Part shown: positions 54,965-63,261 of the stretch, one piece after another
Numbering within the stretch: the first letter of the stretch is position 1
Layout of the letters: each line of letters opens with the position of its first letter
DNA from: Candidatus Marithrix sp. Canyon 246
GTDB lineage: Bacteria; Pseudomonadota; Gammaproteobacteria; Beggiatoales; Beggiatoaceae
Assembly (NCBI RefSeq): GCF_001723685.1
Contig: NZ_MCBX01000003.1
Span: forward strand, 164,241 to 228,240
DNA: 64,000 nucleotides
Reading direction: 5' to 3'
The notes under the pieces: generated by a model
What the model was told of the DNA's origin: nothing
What the model saw: only the letters and a program-made list of their open reading frames with translations
Database searches by the model: none
Position numbers and translations under genes: made by a program

Positions 54965-56222
54965 ATAAAATAGCTGAAATAATTACAGTTAATATTCCTA
55001 AGCTTAAAAAAATATCTGCTATAGTAAATCCTATCTGTAATACAGCAACAGTGCTTAAAGCTGAGATTACCATAAATAAAGCATTTAAAATATTATTAGC
55101 CGCAATAACTCTAGCGCGACGATTTGGATGACTGCGTTTTTGCACCATTGCATTTAAAGGTACAATATAAAACCCTCCAAATAATCCGATTAAGACTAAA
55201 TCTAATAATACTCGCCAACTGCCTGCAATATCTAAAAATTGTATTGCATTCATTTGCGCTTCTGGTAGTGATAAAGCGATGAAATGTAAGCTAGAAAAGT
55301 AAATATCAATAGAAAATATAATGATGCCTATCGCACCTACAGGTACTAAACCCAGTTCAATACGACCATTTGACAGTCTTGCACACAGCATAGAACCTAA
55401 TCCAATACCAACGGAAAACATGGTTAATAATAAAGTCACCACTTCATTATTACTGCCAAGAATATATTTACTATAAGCAGGTACTTGTGATAAATAAGTC
55501 GCGCCTATAAACCAAAACCATGAAATCGCAATAATTGCAATAAAAACACTGCGATCTTCTAAAGCATAGCGCATTATTTTCACAGTTTCAGTTGCTATAT
55601 TCCAATTGATTTTTATTTTCTCTGTCGAAACTGCCGTTGGAATATAACGACTGCTAACAAAACCTAAGATTGCCAGTATTATTACCAAACAGCCAATTAT
55701 TAAAGCTCCATTAGTTAAAGATATTAAAATACCACCTAAAATTGTACCTAATAAAATTGCTAAAAAAGTACCCATACTAATTAAACCATTAGCAGCAGTT
55801 AATTCTTCTGTGGCTAAATGCTGAGGCAATATACTATATTTCAATGGACCAAATAGCGTAGATTGTGTCCCCATTAAAAATAATAATACAATTAACATTA
55901 ATATATTTTGATAATAAAAAGCTATAATGGCTAAAGACATTATAACAATTTCAAGTATTTTAACGCGCCTAATTAATTGTGATTTTTCATAACAATCAGC
56001 TAATTGCCCTGCTGTAGCAGAAAATAAAAAATATGGCAGAATGAAAATTCCAGCACTTAGCGTCACTATGATATTGGTATCAATACCATATAAGCTACTA
56101 CCTTGAAATATAATTAAGATTACTAGGGCATTTTTATAAACATTATCATTAAATGCCCCTAAAAATTGTGTAATAAATAATGGCAAAAAACGACGAGTTT
56201 TTAATAACTGGAATTGACTCAT
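54948..56222 (-). CDS. MFS transporter, LplT-like
   Basis: 424 aa with about twelve membrane spans. The N-terminal FLPLFITQFLGAFNDNVYKNALVILIIF and TLFGPLKYSILPQHLATEELTAANGLISMGTFLAILLGTILGG are marks of lysophospholipid transporters LplT and Aas-linked MFS domains. LplT flips lysophospholipids across the inner membrane for re-acylation. No acyltransferase domain or gene is attached. Its ATG lies 1 base from that of cca on the other strand. Confidence 0.88.
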   Translation of the reverse strand: MSQFQLLKTRRFLPLFITQFLGAFNDNVYKNALVILIIFQGSSLYGIDTNIIVTLSAGIFILPYFLFSATAGQLADCYEKSQLIRRVKILEIVIMSLAIIAFYYQNILMLIVLLFLMGTQSTLFGPLKYSILPQHLATEELTAANGLISMGTFLAILLGTILGGILISLTNGALIIGCLVIILAILGFVSSRYIPTAVSTEKIKINWNIATETVKIMRYALEDRSVFIAIIAISWFWFIGATYLSQVPAYSKYILGSNNEVVTLLLTMFSVGIGLGSMLCARLSNGRIELGLVPVGAIGIIIFSIDIYFSSLHFIALSLPEAQMNAIQFLDIAGSWRVLLDLVLIGLFGGFYIVPLNAMVQKRSHPNRRARVIAANNILNALFMVISALSTVAVLQIGFTIADIFLSLGILTVIISAILFKWLK

Positions 56223-56223
56223 A

Positions 56224-57255
56224 ATGAAAATATATAAAGTTGGTGGTGCTGTACGTGATAAATACTTGAGTATATCAAGTAAAGATACAGATTGGGTAGT
56301 AGTTGGAGCTACTGTTGATGAATTATTATCACAAGGATATACCCCAGTTGGGCGCGATTTTCCAGTATTTTTACATCCTAATACTCATGAAGAATACGCT
56401 TTAGCTCGTACAGAACGTAAAATTGGCAAAGGTTATACAGGTTTTACCGTTTATGCAGCACCTGATGTTAGTTTAGAAGATGATTTATGTCGGCGCGATT
56501 TAACTATTAACGCTATGGCAGAAGATTCAGAAGGCAAATTAACCGACCCTTTTAATGGTTTAGCAGATTTACGTGCTGGAATTTTACGACATGTTTCACC
56601 TGCCTTTGTCGAAGATCCAGTACGAATTCTACGTGTAGCCAGATTTGCTGCTAGGTTTAACTTTCGTGTCGCTGATGAAACCTTAGCTTTAATGCAACAA
56701 ATGGTTAAGAATTCTGAAGTAGATAGCTTAGTGCCAGAACGGGTATGGCAAGAAATGGTACGAGCATTAGCTGAACCACAACTGCAATTGTTTTTTGATG
56801 TATTACAAACTTGTGGTGCTTTAGCCCGAATTTTTCCTGAAATTGATTATAATTCATTACATTTACAACAATACAATGACACTCAAATAACATTTGCAGT
56901 GCTGTGTAAAGCTGTAACATCAATAGAACAGTTGTGCAAACGATACAAAGTGCCTAGTCAATATCGCGATTTAGCTATATTAGTTGCACGTCATGATTGT
57001 ACAAAATTATTTACAGCTACTAGCATAGTAGAAACCTTACAAAAACTAGACGCTTTTCGACGACCACAACGATTTGAACAATTTTTAATAGCGGCAGAAA
57101 CTGAAGCTTGTGACACACTGCGTAATGCCTTTAAAATTGTAAGTAAGATAGAAGTTGCAGCAGTATTAGCTCATGGATTTCAAGGCGCAGCAATCAGCAA
57201 AGAATTGCAGCGGCGACGAATAGAAACATTACAGCCAAACCTGACAGGTTTTTAA
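56224..57255 (+). CDS. cca: CCA tRNA nucleotidyltransferase
   Basis: 343 aa. It builds or repairs the CCA end of tRNA. VGGAVRDKYLSISSKDTDWVVVG carries the G-G-A-V-R-D motif and metal Asp residues; RRDLTINAMA and DPVRILRVARFAARF follow. The usual C-terminal HD domain is missing, so it has no phosphohydrolase part (E. coli Cca is 412 aa). The last codons (LTGF, stop) lie in the 33-bp palindrome, which supplies the stop codon. Confidence 0.93.
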   Translation: MKIYKVGGAVRDKYLSISSKDTDWVVVGATVDELLSQGYTPVGRDFPVFLHPNTHEEYALARTERKIGKGYTGFTVYAAPDVSLEDDLCRRDLTINAMAEDSEGKLTDPFNGLADLRAGILRHVSPAFVEDPVRILRVARFAARFNFRVADETLALMQQMVKNSEVDSLVPERVWQEMVRALAEPQLQLFFDVLQTCGALARIFPEIDYNSLHLQQYNDTQITFAVLCKAVTSIEQLCKRYKVPSQYRDLAILVARHDCTKLFTATSIVETLQKLDAFRRPQRFEQFLIAAETEACDTLRNAFKIVSKIEVAAVLAHGFQGAAISKELQRRRIETLQPNLTGF

Positions 57256-57269
57256 AACCTGTCAGGTTT
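57237..57269. repeat. 33-bp palindrome, copy 8
   Basis: AAACC...GGTTT flavour with centre tttttaaaa. It holds the last codons and TAA of cca on one side and touches the rhodanese stop (57269) on the other. Confidence 0.95.
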
Positions 57270-57724
57270 CATTTCTGAAATGCTGCTACTGGAGGCGTTA
57301 ATATTTGTTCAGCGTAATCAATATCGACTGTTTGTTCTTGTATATCTTGTAAGGCTAATTCAGCATCATTCCAACCTTTTAAACCAGTCTTTAAAGATTT
57401 TACTGACTTATAACCCATCAACTGCATGGTATGAGCCGCTAACACGCTACGATTACCAGAACGACAAATCACAACAACATCCTGATCTCGTGCATTTACC
57501 AGTTTTGCTACCGTTTCATGATAACCATATTCGCAACTTTGCTCTAAAATACCACGAGGAACATTAAAAGAACCTTTGATATGTAAGGCTTTAAATTCAT
57601 CAGGCTCACGTATATCAAGCAATAATGGAATGTTATTAGATTCTAATATTCCCTCTAAATCCCAAGGAAAAATTTCTTCAATATGCTGTAAGCTATCACT
57701 AATTAATTCATTGAAAGTTTTCAT
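57269..57724 (-). CDS. Rhodanese-domain protein
   Basis: 151 aa. LLLDIREPDEFKALHIKGSFNVPRG and the active-site loop VVICRSGNRSVLAAHTM with the catalytic Cys. It can move sulfane sulfur; the physiological acceptor is not evident. The final residues (VAAFQK) lie next to the palindrome. Confidence 0.9.
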   Translation of the reverse strand: MKTFNELISDSLQHIEEIFPWDLEGILESNNIPLLLDIREPDEFKALHIKGSFNVPRGILEQSCEYGYHETVAKLVNARDQDVVVICRSGNRSVLAAHTMQLMGYKSVKSLKTGLKGWNDAELALQDIQEQTVDIDYAEQILTPPVAAFQK

Positions 57725-57820
57725 CTATTAATAATAATGGGTTGTTTAAATTTTCAAACTGGTTAATAATAATTAATATATAATAATATCTTTTTATTTA
57801 CTTAGAGGAGCTTTTTTAAA

Positions 57821-58015
57821 ATGGATCAAGGTTATTATGATAACGTTAGTAAAATGGAACAAATGTCAGTAAATAAAGATTATTTACTTGGCTGGGTTGG
57901 TGGTTATTTGCATAATCCAATGCGTGAAGAGCAACGTGTGAATGATGCTTATGAAGCTGGATATGCTGATGGCGAAAATAATAATTCTGATAATTTTGAA
58001 CAATGGGTTAAATAA
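57821..58015 (+). CDS. Small acidic protein, unknown
   Basis: 64 aa, good AGAGGAG site upstream. DYLLGWVGGYLHNPMREEQRVNDAYEAGYADGENNNSDNFEQW contains a repeated aromatic-Gly pattern (GWVGGYL, AYEAGYADG). The AYxxGYxxG theme is reminiscent of ribosome-modulation-like small proteins, but I cannot assign a family. Monocistronic, ahead of grxC. Confidence 0.55.
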   Translation: MDQGYYDNVSKMEQMSVNKDYLLGWVGGYLHNPMREEQRVNDAYEAGYADGENNNSDNFEQWVK

Positions 58016-58025
58016 ATAAACCTTA

Positions 58026-58058
58026 TAAAGGCAATATATATATATATTGCCTTTATAA
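58026..58058. terminator. Hairpin before grxC
   Basis: ataaaggcaatat / atattgcctttat with an alternating TA loop forms a perfect stem between the small acidic gene and grxC. No T-run follows. Confidence 0.5.
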
Positions 58059-58073
58059 AAGTAGGTAAAAAAT

Positions 58074-58328
58074 ATGCAAACTGTGCGTATGTATAGCACA
58101 CAAATTTGTCCCTATTGCGTTAGGGCAGAAAATTTGTTAAATAGAAAAGGTGTAGAAGTAAAAAAAATTCTGATTGATCATAACCCAACAGAATTAAGAG
58201 CAATGATTAAATTAACTGGGCGACGTACAGTTCCTCAAATTTTTATTGGGGATAAACATGTTGGCGGTTATGATGATTTAGTCGAACTTGATATGGATGG
58301 AGAACTTGAGCCGCTTTTAAATGCTTGA
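58074..58328 (+). CDS. grxC: Glutaredoxin 3
   Basis: 84 aa. The dithiol active site is CPYC in STQICPYCVRA, followed by TVPQIFIGDKHVGGYDDL, the glutathione-binding part. It reduces disulfides with glutathione. Confidence 0.95.
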   Translation: MQTVRMYSTQICPYCVRAENLLNRKGVEVKKILIDHNPTELRAMIKLTGRRTVPQIFIGDKHVGGYDDLVELDMDGELEPLLNA

Positions 58329-58394
58329 TTCTCTACAGATGTGTTGCTAAAATGAGACATAATTTTTACGTTTAATTCAGTAAAGGATATCTAT

Positions 58395-59273
58395 ATGCTT
58401 GATACTCATAAAATTCTACTAGGGGTAGTCGCTGGAACATTGTTATCTACACCAGCAATGGCTACAAATGAAGACAGTCATTATCTTCTGTTGAAAAATC
58501 AAAATGATAAGCCTGTTATGACAACTTGGGAAAATGAGTGCGTTCTTACTCCTCAAACTCCTAATACTCCAGCTAAATTATTTGAACAATGCGGTGATTC
58601 TACCGATAGAGATGGAGATGGCATACGCGATAATGAAGACAAATGCCCTGATAATACGCCTGAAGAAATATCTAAAGGTGTATATCAAAACGGTGATAAA
58701 ATGGGTTGCCCATTAGATTCTGATAATGACGGTGTACCAGACTATCGTGACGATTGTCCAAATAATACACCTGAAGAAATCTCTAAAGGCGTTGATGAAC
58801 GCGGTTGCCCATTAGATACTGATCAAGATGGCGTAGCTGATTATAAAGATGAATGCCCAAATACTCCATTTGGTATGGCTGTTGACGAAAAAGGTTGTCA
58901 AATTGTCGAGAAAGAAGAAAAATTCGTACTCACCGGTGATGTAAACTTTGCTTATAATAAAGCCGATTTAACTCCACAAGCTAGAATGACATTGGATAAT
59001 TTTGTTAGAAAAATTAGTAATCCAGCATTCGTTAAGCTAGAAGTAGTTGGTCATACTGATAGTAAAGGTTCTGATGATTATAATCAGGGCTTATCAGAAA
59101 GACGTGCTATGAGTGTGGCTGAATACTTGATGGATAATGGTGGTATTGCGGGTGAAAATATTACCCAATGGGGTGAAGGTGAAAGAAATCCTGTAGCTTC
59201 TAATGACACTAAAGTTGGTCGTGCTAAGAACCGTCGGGTTGAAATTAAAATTATTACTTATAAAAGAAAATAA
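58395..59273 (+). CDS. OmpA-family outer-membrane protein with TSP3 repeats
   Basis: 292 aa. Signal peptide (LLGVVAGTLLSTPAMA), then three calcium-binding TSP3-type repeats (about 75-175; DRDGDGIRDNEDKCPDNTPEEIS..., DSDNDGVPDYRDDCPNNTPEEIS..., DTDQDGVADYKDECPNT). The C-terminal OmpA peptidoglycan-binding domain includes FAYNKADLTPQARMTLDNF and LEVVGHTDSKGSDDYNQGLSERRAMSV. The TSP3 units share the T-x-EEISKGVD..GC wording of the large LysM protein at the window start. Confidence 0.92.
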   Translation: MLDTHKILLGVVAGTLLSTPAMATNEDSHYLLLKNQNDKPVMTTWENECVLTPQTPNTPAKLFEQCGDSTDRDGDGIRDNEDKCPDNTPEEISKGVYQNGDKMGCPLDSDNDGVPDYRDDCPNNTPEEISKGVDERGCPLDTDQDGVADYKDECPNTPFGMAVDEKGCQIVEKEEKFVLTGDVNFAYNKADLTPQARMTLDNFVRKISNPAFVKLEVVGHTDSKGSDDYNQGLSERRAMSVAEYLMDNGGIAGENITQWGEGERNPVASNDTKVGRAKNRRVEIKIITYKRK

Positions 59274-59301
59274 GTAACTAATAAATTATATTGATAATAT
59301 T

Positions 59302-59337
59302 ATGCGGTGTTCCGAAAGGAACATCGCATTTTTTTTG
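59302..59337 (+). terminator. Intrinsic terminator after the OmpA-like gene
   Basis: gcggtgttcc..ggaacatcgc is a strong stem directly followed by eight Ts. It ends the OmpA-like transcript and shows that any rfbB start inside it is wrong. Confidence 0.85.
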
Positions 59338-59379
59338 CAAGTAAGTATTTACTTCATTAATAATTTAAGAGGTTTAAAT

Positions 59380-60420
59380 TTGAAACTTATAGTAACCGGT
59401 GGTGCAGGCTTTATTGGTTCTGCTGTTATTCGTCACCTTATAAACGAAACCGATATCACAGTCATGAATCTGGATAAGCTCACATATGCAGGTAATCTTG
59501 AATCCTTAACACCTGTGTCAGATAATCCACGTTATCATTTTGCTCAAGTGGATATTTGTGATAAGCCAGCATTAGAACAAGTATTTACCAGCTTTCAGCC
59601 TGATGCTGTTATGCACTTAGCCGCTGAATCACATGTAGATCGTTCTATAGATGCACCAGCAGAATTTATCAATACCAATATTGTTGGTACTTATAATTTA
59701 TTAGATGTATCGCGCCATTATTATGCGAAAAAACCACAGTTTCGTTTTCATCATGTATCAACAGATGAAGTTTATGGTAGTTTAGGCGCAACCGGTTTAT
59801 TTACAGAATCGACTTGTTATCAACCCAATTCACCATACTCAGCTAGTAAAGCCGCTTCTGATCATTTAGTTAGAGCTTGGTTGCATACCTTTGATTTACC
59901 AGTAGTTACTACCAATTGTTCCAATAATTATGGACCATATCAGTTTCCAGAAAAACTAGTGCCGTTAATAATTCTCAATGCTTTAGAAGGTAAACCATTG
60001 CCAGTCTATGGTAAAGGTGACAATGTACGCGATTGGCTTTATGTTGATGATCATGCTCGTGCCTTATGTTTAGTATTAGAACAAGGTGAAATCGGTGAAA
60101 CTTATAATATTGGTGGGCATAATGAGAAGACTAATTTAGAAGTTGTGGAAACTTTATGCTCATTATTGGATCAAATGTTACCAAATTCAGCACATAAACC
60201 ACATTATGAATTAGTCAATTTTGTCACAGATCGCCCCGGGCATGATTTACGTTATGCTATTGATGCTACAAAGATTGAACAAACTTTAGGCTGGAAACCA
60301 GAAGAAACTTTTGAAACTGGATTAGCTAAAACCGTGCAATGGTATTTAGATAATCGCGAGTGGTGGCAACGAGTACAAGATGGTAGTTACCGTGGCGAAC
60401 GTTTAGGAGTGTTATCATGA
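59380..60420 (+). CDS. rfbB: dTDP-glucose 4,6-dehydratase
   Basis: 346 aa, TTG start at 59380 with an AAGAGG site; a longer frame from 59302 lies in the terminator. NAD-binding [15 protein letters not shown], then [10 protein letters not shown], catalytic YSASK (Tyr153, Lys157) and [16 protein letters not shown]. Second enzyme of dTDP-L-rhamnose or related sugar synthesis. rfbA follows with a 4-bp overlap. Confidence 0.95.
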   Translation: MKLIVTGGAGFIGSAVIRHLINETDITVMNLDKLTYAGNLESLTPVSDNPRYHFAQVDICDKPALEQVFTSFQPDAVMHLAAESHVDRSIDAPAEFINTNIVGTYNLLDVSRHYYAKKPQFRFHHVSTDEVYGSLGATGLFTESTCYQPNSPYSASKAASDHLVRAWLHTFDLPVVTTNCSNNYGPYQFPEKLVPLIILNALEGKPLPVYGKGDNVRDWLYVDDHARALCLVLEQGEIGETYNIGGHNEKTNLEVVETLCSLLDQMLPNSAHKPHYELVNFVTDRPGHDLRYAIDATKIEQTLGWKPEETFETGLAKTVQWYLDNREWWQRVQDGSYRGERLGVLS

Positions 60421-61280
60421 AAGGAATTATTTTAGCAGGTGGCTCAGGCACACGTTTACACCCAGTAACTCAGGTAGTTTCTAAGCAATTATTACCGGTT
60501 TACGATAAACCAATGATATATTATCCATTAACAACTTTAATGTTAGCGGATATTAAAGATATTCTGATAATTTCAACTCCACAAGATACCCCACGTTTTG
60601 AGCAATTATTAGCTGATGGTAGCCAATGGGGAATTAATATCAATTATGCAGTACAAGCATCACCAGACGGTTTAGCACAAGCCTTTATTATAGGAGAGTC
60701 ATTTATTGGTAATGATAATTGTTCTCTAGTATTGGGTGATAACATTTTTTATGGTCATAATTTACAAAAACAAGTACAACACGCGGCAGGATTAACTAGC
60801 GGCGCGACAGTATTCGCTTATCGAGTGCATGATCCAGAACGTTATGGTGTAGTTGAATTTGATCCAGAAGGTAAAGCTTTGAGTTTAGAAGAAAAACCAG
60901 AAAAACCCAAATCTAATTATGCCGTAACTGGGCTATATTTTTATGACAATGAAGTGGTTAATATTGCCAAAAATATAAAACCATCAGCTCGTGGAGAATT
61001 AGAAATAACTGATGTCAACAAAGTATATTTAGAACAAAACAGATTATCAGTAGAACAAATGGGGCGAGGCATGGCATGGTTAGATACAGGAACTCATGAA
61101 GCACTAATGGAAGCCTCATTATTTGTAGAAACCATTGAAAAACGGCAGGGGCTAAAAATTGCCTGCCCAGAAGAAATCGCTTGGCGCAAAGGCTATATTA
61201 ATAACGAACAATTACAACAATTAGCCCAGCCGTTAATGAAAAATTATTATGGCAAGTATTTGAATTCTTTGTCAGCTTAG
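60417..61280 (+). CDS. rfbA: Glucose-1-phosphate thymidylyltransferase
   Basis: 287 aa. It forms dTDP-glucose, the substrate of rfbB. Motif [36 protein letters not shown], then [11 protein letters not shown] and [20 protein letters not shown]. The rhamnose genes rfbC and rfbD do not follow; the palindrome and an ATPase gene come next. Confidence 0.96.
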   Translation: MKGIILAGGSGTRLHPVTQVVSKQLLPVYDKPMIYYPLTTLMLADIKDILIISTPQDTPRFEQLLADGSQWGININYAVQASPDGLAQAFIIGESFIGNDNCSLVLGDNIFYGHNLQKQVQHAAGLTSGATVFAYRVHDPERYGVVEFDPEGKALSLEEKPEKPKSNYAVTGLYFYDNEVVNIAKNIKPSARGELEITDVNKVYLEQNRLSVEQMGRGMAWLDTGTHEALMEASLFVETIEKRQGLKIACPEEIAWRKGYINNEQLQQLAQPLMKNYYGKYLNSLSA

Positions 61281-61284
61281 AATT

Positions 61285-61317
61285 AAACCTGACAGGTTTT
61301 TAAAACCTGTCAGGTTT
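61285..61317. repeat. 33-bp palindrome, copy 9
   Basis: AAACC...GGTTT flavour. It is followed by tgttcaactaattat (to 61331), exactly as copy 10. Confidence 0.95.
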
Positions 61318-61380
61318 GTTCAACTAATTATCCAATATTCCTTTTGGAGTTAGATTAAAGTTTCCAATAAAGTCTATTAT
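61318..61380 (-). pseudogene. Fragment of the downstream surface-type gene
   Basis: ttgttcaactaattat and aatattccttttg.a.ttag copy two separate stretches of the gene at 63262 (its 3' end and 63430-63465), fused by deletion. It suggests that copy 9 and this piece came with a duplication of the downstream region. Confidence 0.65.
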
Positions 61381-61474
61381 CAAATAAATAATTTTACATA
61401 TGATTATGAATACACATAATATAACCAATCTTATGTTATAATTCAAATAATTATTCACAAGAAATAGCTAAATC

Positions 61475-63208
61475 ATGCAATACCCCTTAACTGAAAAAAT
61501 AGGCGAACCAGAATTACTAGTTGGGCGAGAAAAGGAATTTAAACACTTCGGCAAATGGATAAAAAACATACCAAAAAGACTCTCCAAATCCAGAGTAATA
61601 ATAGCCAGAAGGAAAAGCGGCAAAACTAGCTTTGTACAACGAATTTTCAACCAATTATGGACAGAAAATGGAGCTGTGATACCATTTTATTTTGAGTTTG
61701 ATGAAAATAAAATGTGGTATCCAAATTTAGCGATAGATTATTATTGTGCTTTTGCTTCACAGTATATTTCCTTTATTACTCGAAATCCAAAATTAGTCAC
61801 AGATCATTTATCTTTGAAACAAATCAAAGAATTTGGTGTAAGTAATTCAATTACAACATTAGTCAATGATGTAGATTTTTTAATTGAAAATAAAGAACTT
61901 GGAAGTAGTCATGAATTGATGTGGAAAACTGCTTGTGAAGCACCACATCGTTATGCTTCTGTTCTTGATACTAAATTTTTAGTGATTTTAGATGAATTTC
62001 AAAATATTACTAAATATATATATCCAGATCAAGAGTATCAAACAGCAGCAATTGAAACTCTAGCTGGCAGTTATCATTCTCTTGCTGAATCAAAAGTTGC
62101 TCCAATGCTAGTAACTGGCTCTTATGCTGGTTGGCTATTAAAAGTTATCAGTAAATATTTAGAAGCAGGAAGACTAAGTCAAATACGTTTTTCTCCTTAT
62201 TTAACCGAAGACGAAGGTTTAGAAGCAGTCTATAAATATGCTTCATTTTATGATGAGCCTATTACTAATGACACTGCTATGCAAATTAATAAATTGTGTA
62301 TGGCTGATCCATTCTTTATTTCTTGTGTAATAATAAGTAGTTATGAAGATAAAAATTTAACCATATCAAAAGGAGTAGCAGATACAGTTGATTATGAACT
62401 TTCAGAAGAAAATGCTGAAATGTATTTAACATGGGGAGAATATATTCATCATACTGTCAATGAAGTTAATGATAAAAATGCTAAAAATATTTTATTGTTT
62501 TTGAGTAAACATAATGAAAAATATTTTACACCCGAAGATTTGAAACGAGAATTAACATTGAATTTAGAAGTTAATGAAATTCATAAACAATTAATAGTTT
62601 TAAAAGAAGCTGATTTAATTAATAGAGGTGTATCTAATATTAAATATAAAGGTTTAGAAGATGGAACTCTTAACTTAATATTACGTAAAAGCTATGAAGA
62701 AGAAATAGACGGATTTGAACCTGATTTTAAGCAAGAATTTTATGACAAAATTACTGCATTAAAGAAGGAAAATAAACAACTACAAGGTAAGCTAAATTAT
62801 TTTTCTGGTAAAATGGCTGAAAATCTGTTAGCTACTGCTTTAAGAAATAAAAAACGTTTTAGTCTATCTAAATTTTTTCAGAATGTTAAAGATAATACCG
62901 CTTTAAATATTCAAAAAGTTAAAGAAAGAGTTCACATTCAGCGTGAAGATGGCAAAAACATGGAGCTTGATATTGTTGCAGAATCTTCATGTGGCAGAGT
63001 TGTTTTAGTAGAAGTTAAAAAAACTAAGACTAAAATTGGTTTAAATCAGCTTGAAGATTTTCAAGAAAAGGTTGAGGTTTATAAAACTCTTTTTCCTGAC
63101 GCTATTGTTTTAGCGGCTTATTTATCTTTGGGTGGTTTTACTGATGAGGCTGGTGATTTTTGTTTGAAGCATGGAATTGGGGTGGCTGAGAGAATTGAGG
63201 AATTGTAG
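61475..63208 (+). CDS. ATPase with C-terminal PD-(D/E)XK nuclease-like domain
   Basis: 577 aa. The N-terminal GREKEFKHFGKWI and Walker A ARRKSGKTSF (about 44-53), Walker B FLVILDEFQNI (about 169-179) and sensor-like VTGSYAGWLL fit the archaeal-type/AAA_35-like ATPases. A winged-helix part (about 340-400) precedes a nuclease-like end: MELDIVAESS, then VVLVEVKKTK, the D...E-x-K pattern. Many such proteins are of unknown role; nucleic-acid action is inferred. It is flanked by direct repeats (61285-61331 and 63219-63265). Confidence 0.75.
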   Translation: MQYPLTEKIGEPELLVGREKEFKHFGKWIKNIPKRLSKSRVIIARRKSGKTSFVQRIFNQLWTENGAVIPFYFEFDENKMWYPNLAIDYYCAFASQYISFITRNPKLVTDHLSLKQIKEFGVSNSITTLVNDVDFLIENKELGSSHELMWKTACEAPHRYASVLDTKFLVILDEFQNITKYIYPDQEYQTAAIETLAGSYHSLAESKVAPMLVTGSYAGWLLKVISKYLEAGRLSQIRFSPYLTEDEGLEAVYKYASFYDEPITNDTAMQINKLCMADPFFISCVIISSYEDKNLTISKGVADTVDYELSEENAEMYLTWGEYIHHTVNEVNDKNAKNILLFLSKHNEKYFTPEDLKRELTLNLEVNEIHKQLIVLKEADLINRGVSNIKYKGLEDGTLNLILRKSYEEEIDGFEPDFKQEFYDKITALKKENKQLQGKLNYFSGKMAENLLATALRNKKRFSLSKFFQNVKDNTALNIQKVKERVHIQREDGKNMELDIVAESSCGRVVLVEVKKTKTKIGLNQLEDFQEKVEVYKTLFPDAIVLAAYLSLGGFTDEAGDFCLKHGIGVAERIEEL

Positions 63209-63218
63209 TTAGCGAAGT

Positions 63219-63251
63219 AAACCTGACAGGTTTTAAAAACCTGTCAGGTTT
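63219..63251. repeat. 33-bp palindrome, copy 10
   Basis: AAACC...GGTTT flavour, centre ttttaaaaa. It sits 10 bp after the ATPase-nuclease stop and just past the stop of the next gene on the minus strand. Confidence 0.95.
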
Positions 63252-63261
63252 GTTCAACTAA

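Noticed and set aside
59302..59379. An N-terminal extension of RfbB by 26 residues
   Set aside because: It starts inside a strong intrinsic terminator, lacks family similarity, and the TTG at 59380 has a ribosome site and the right length.
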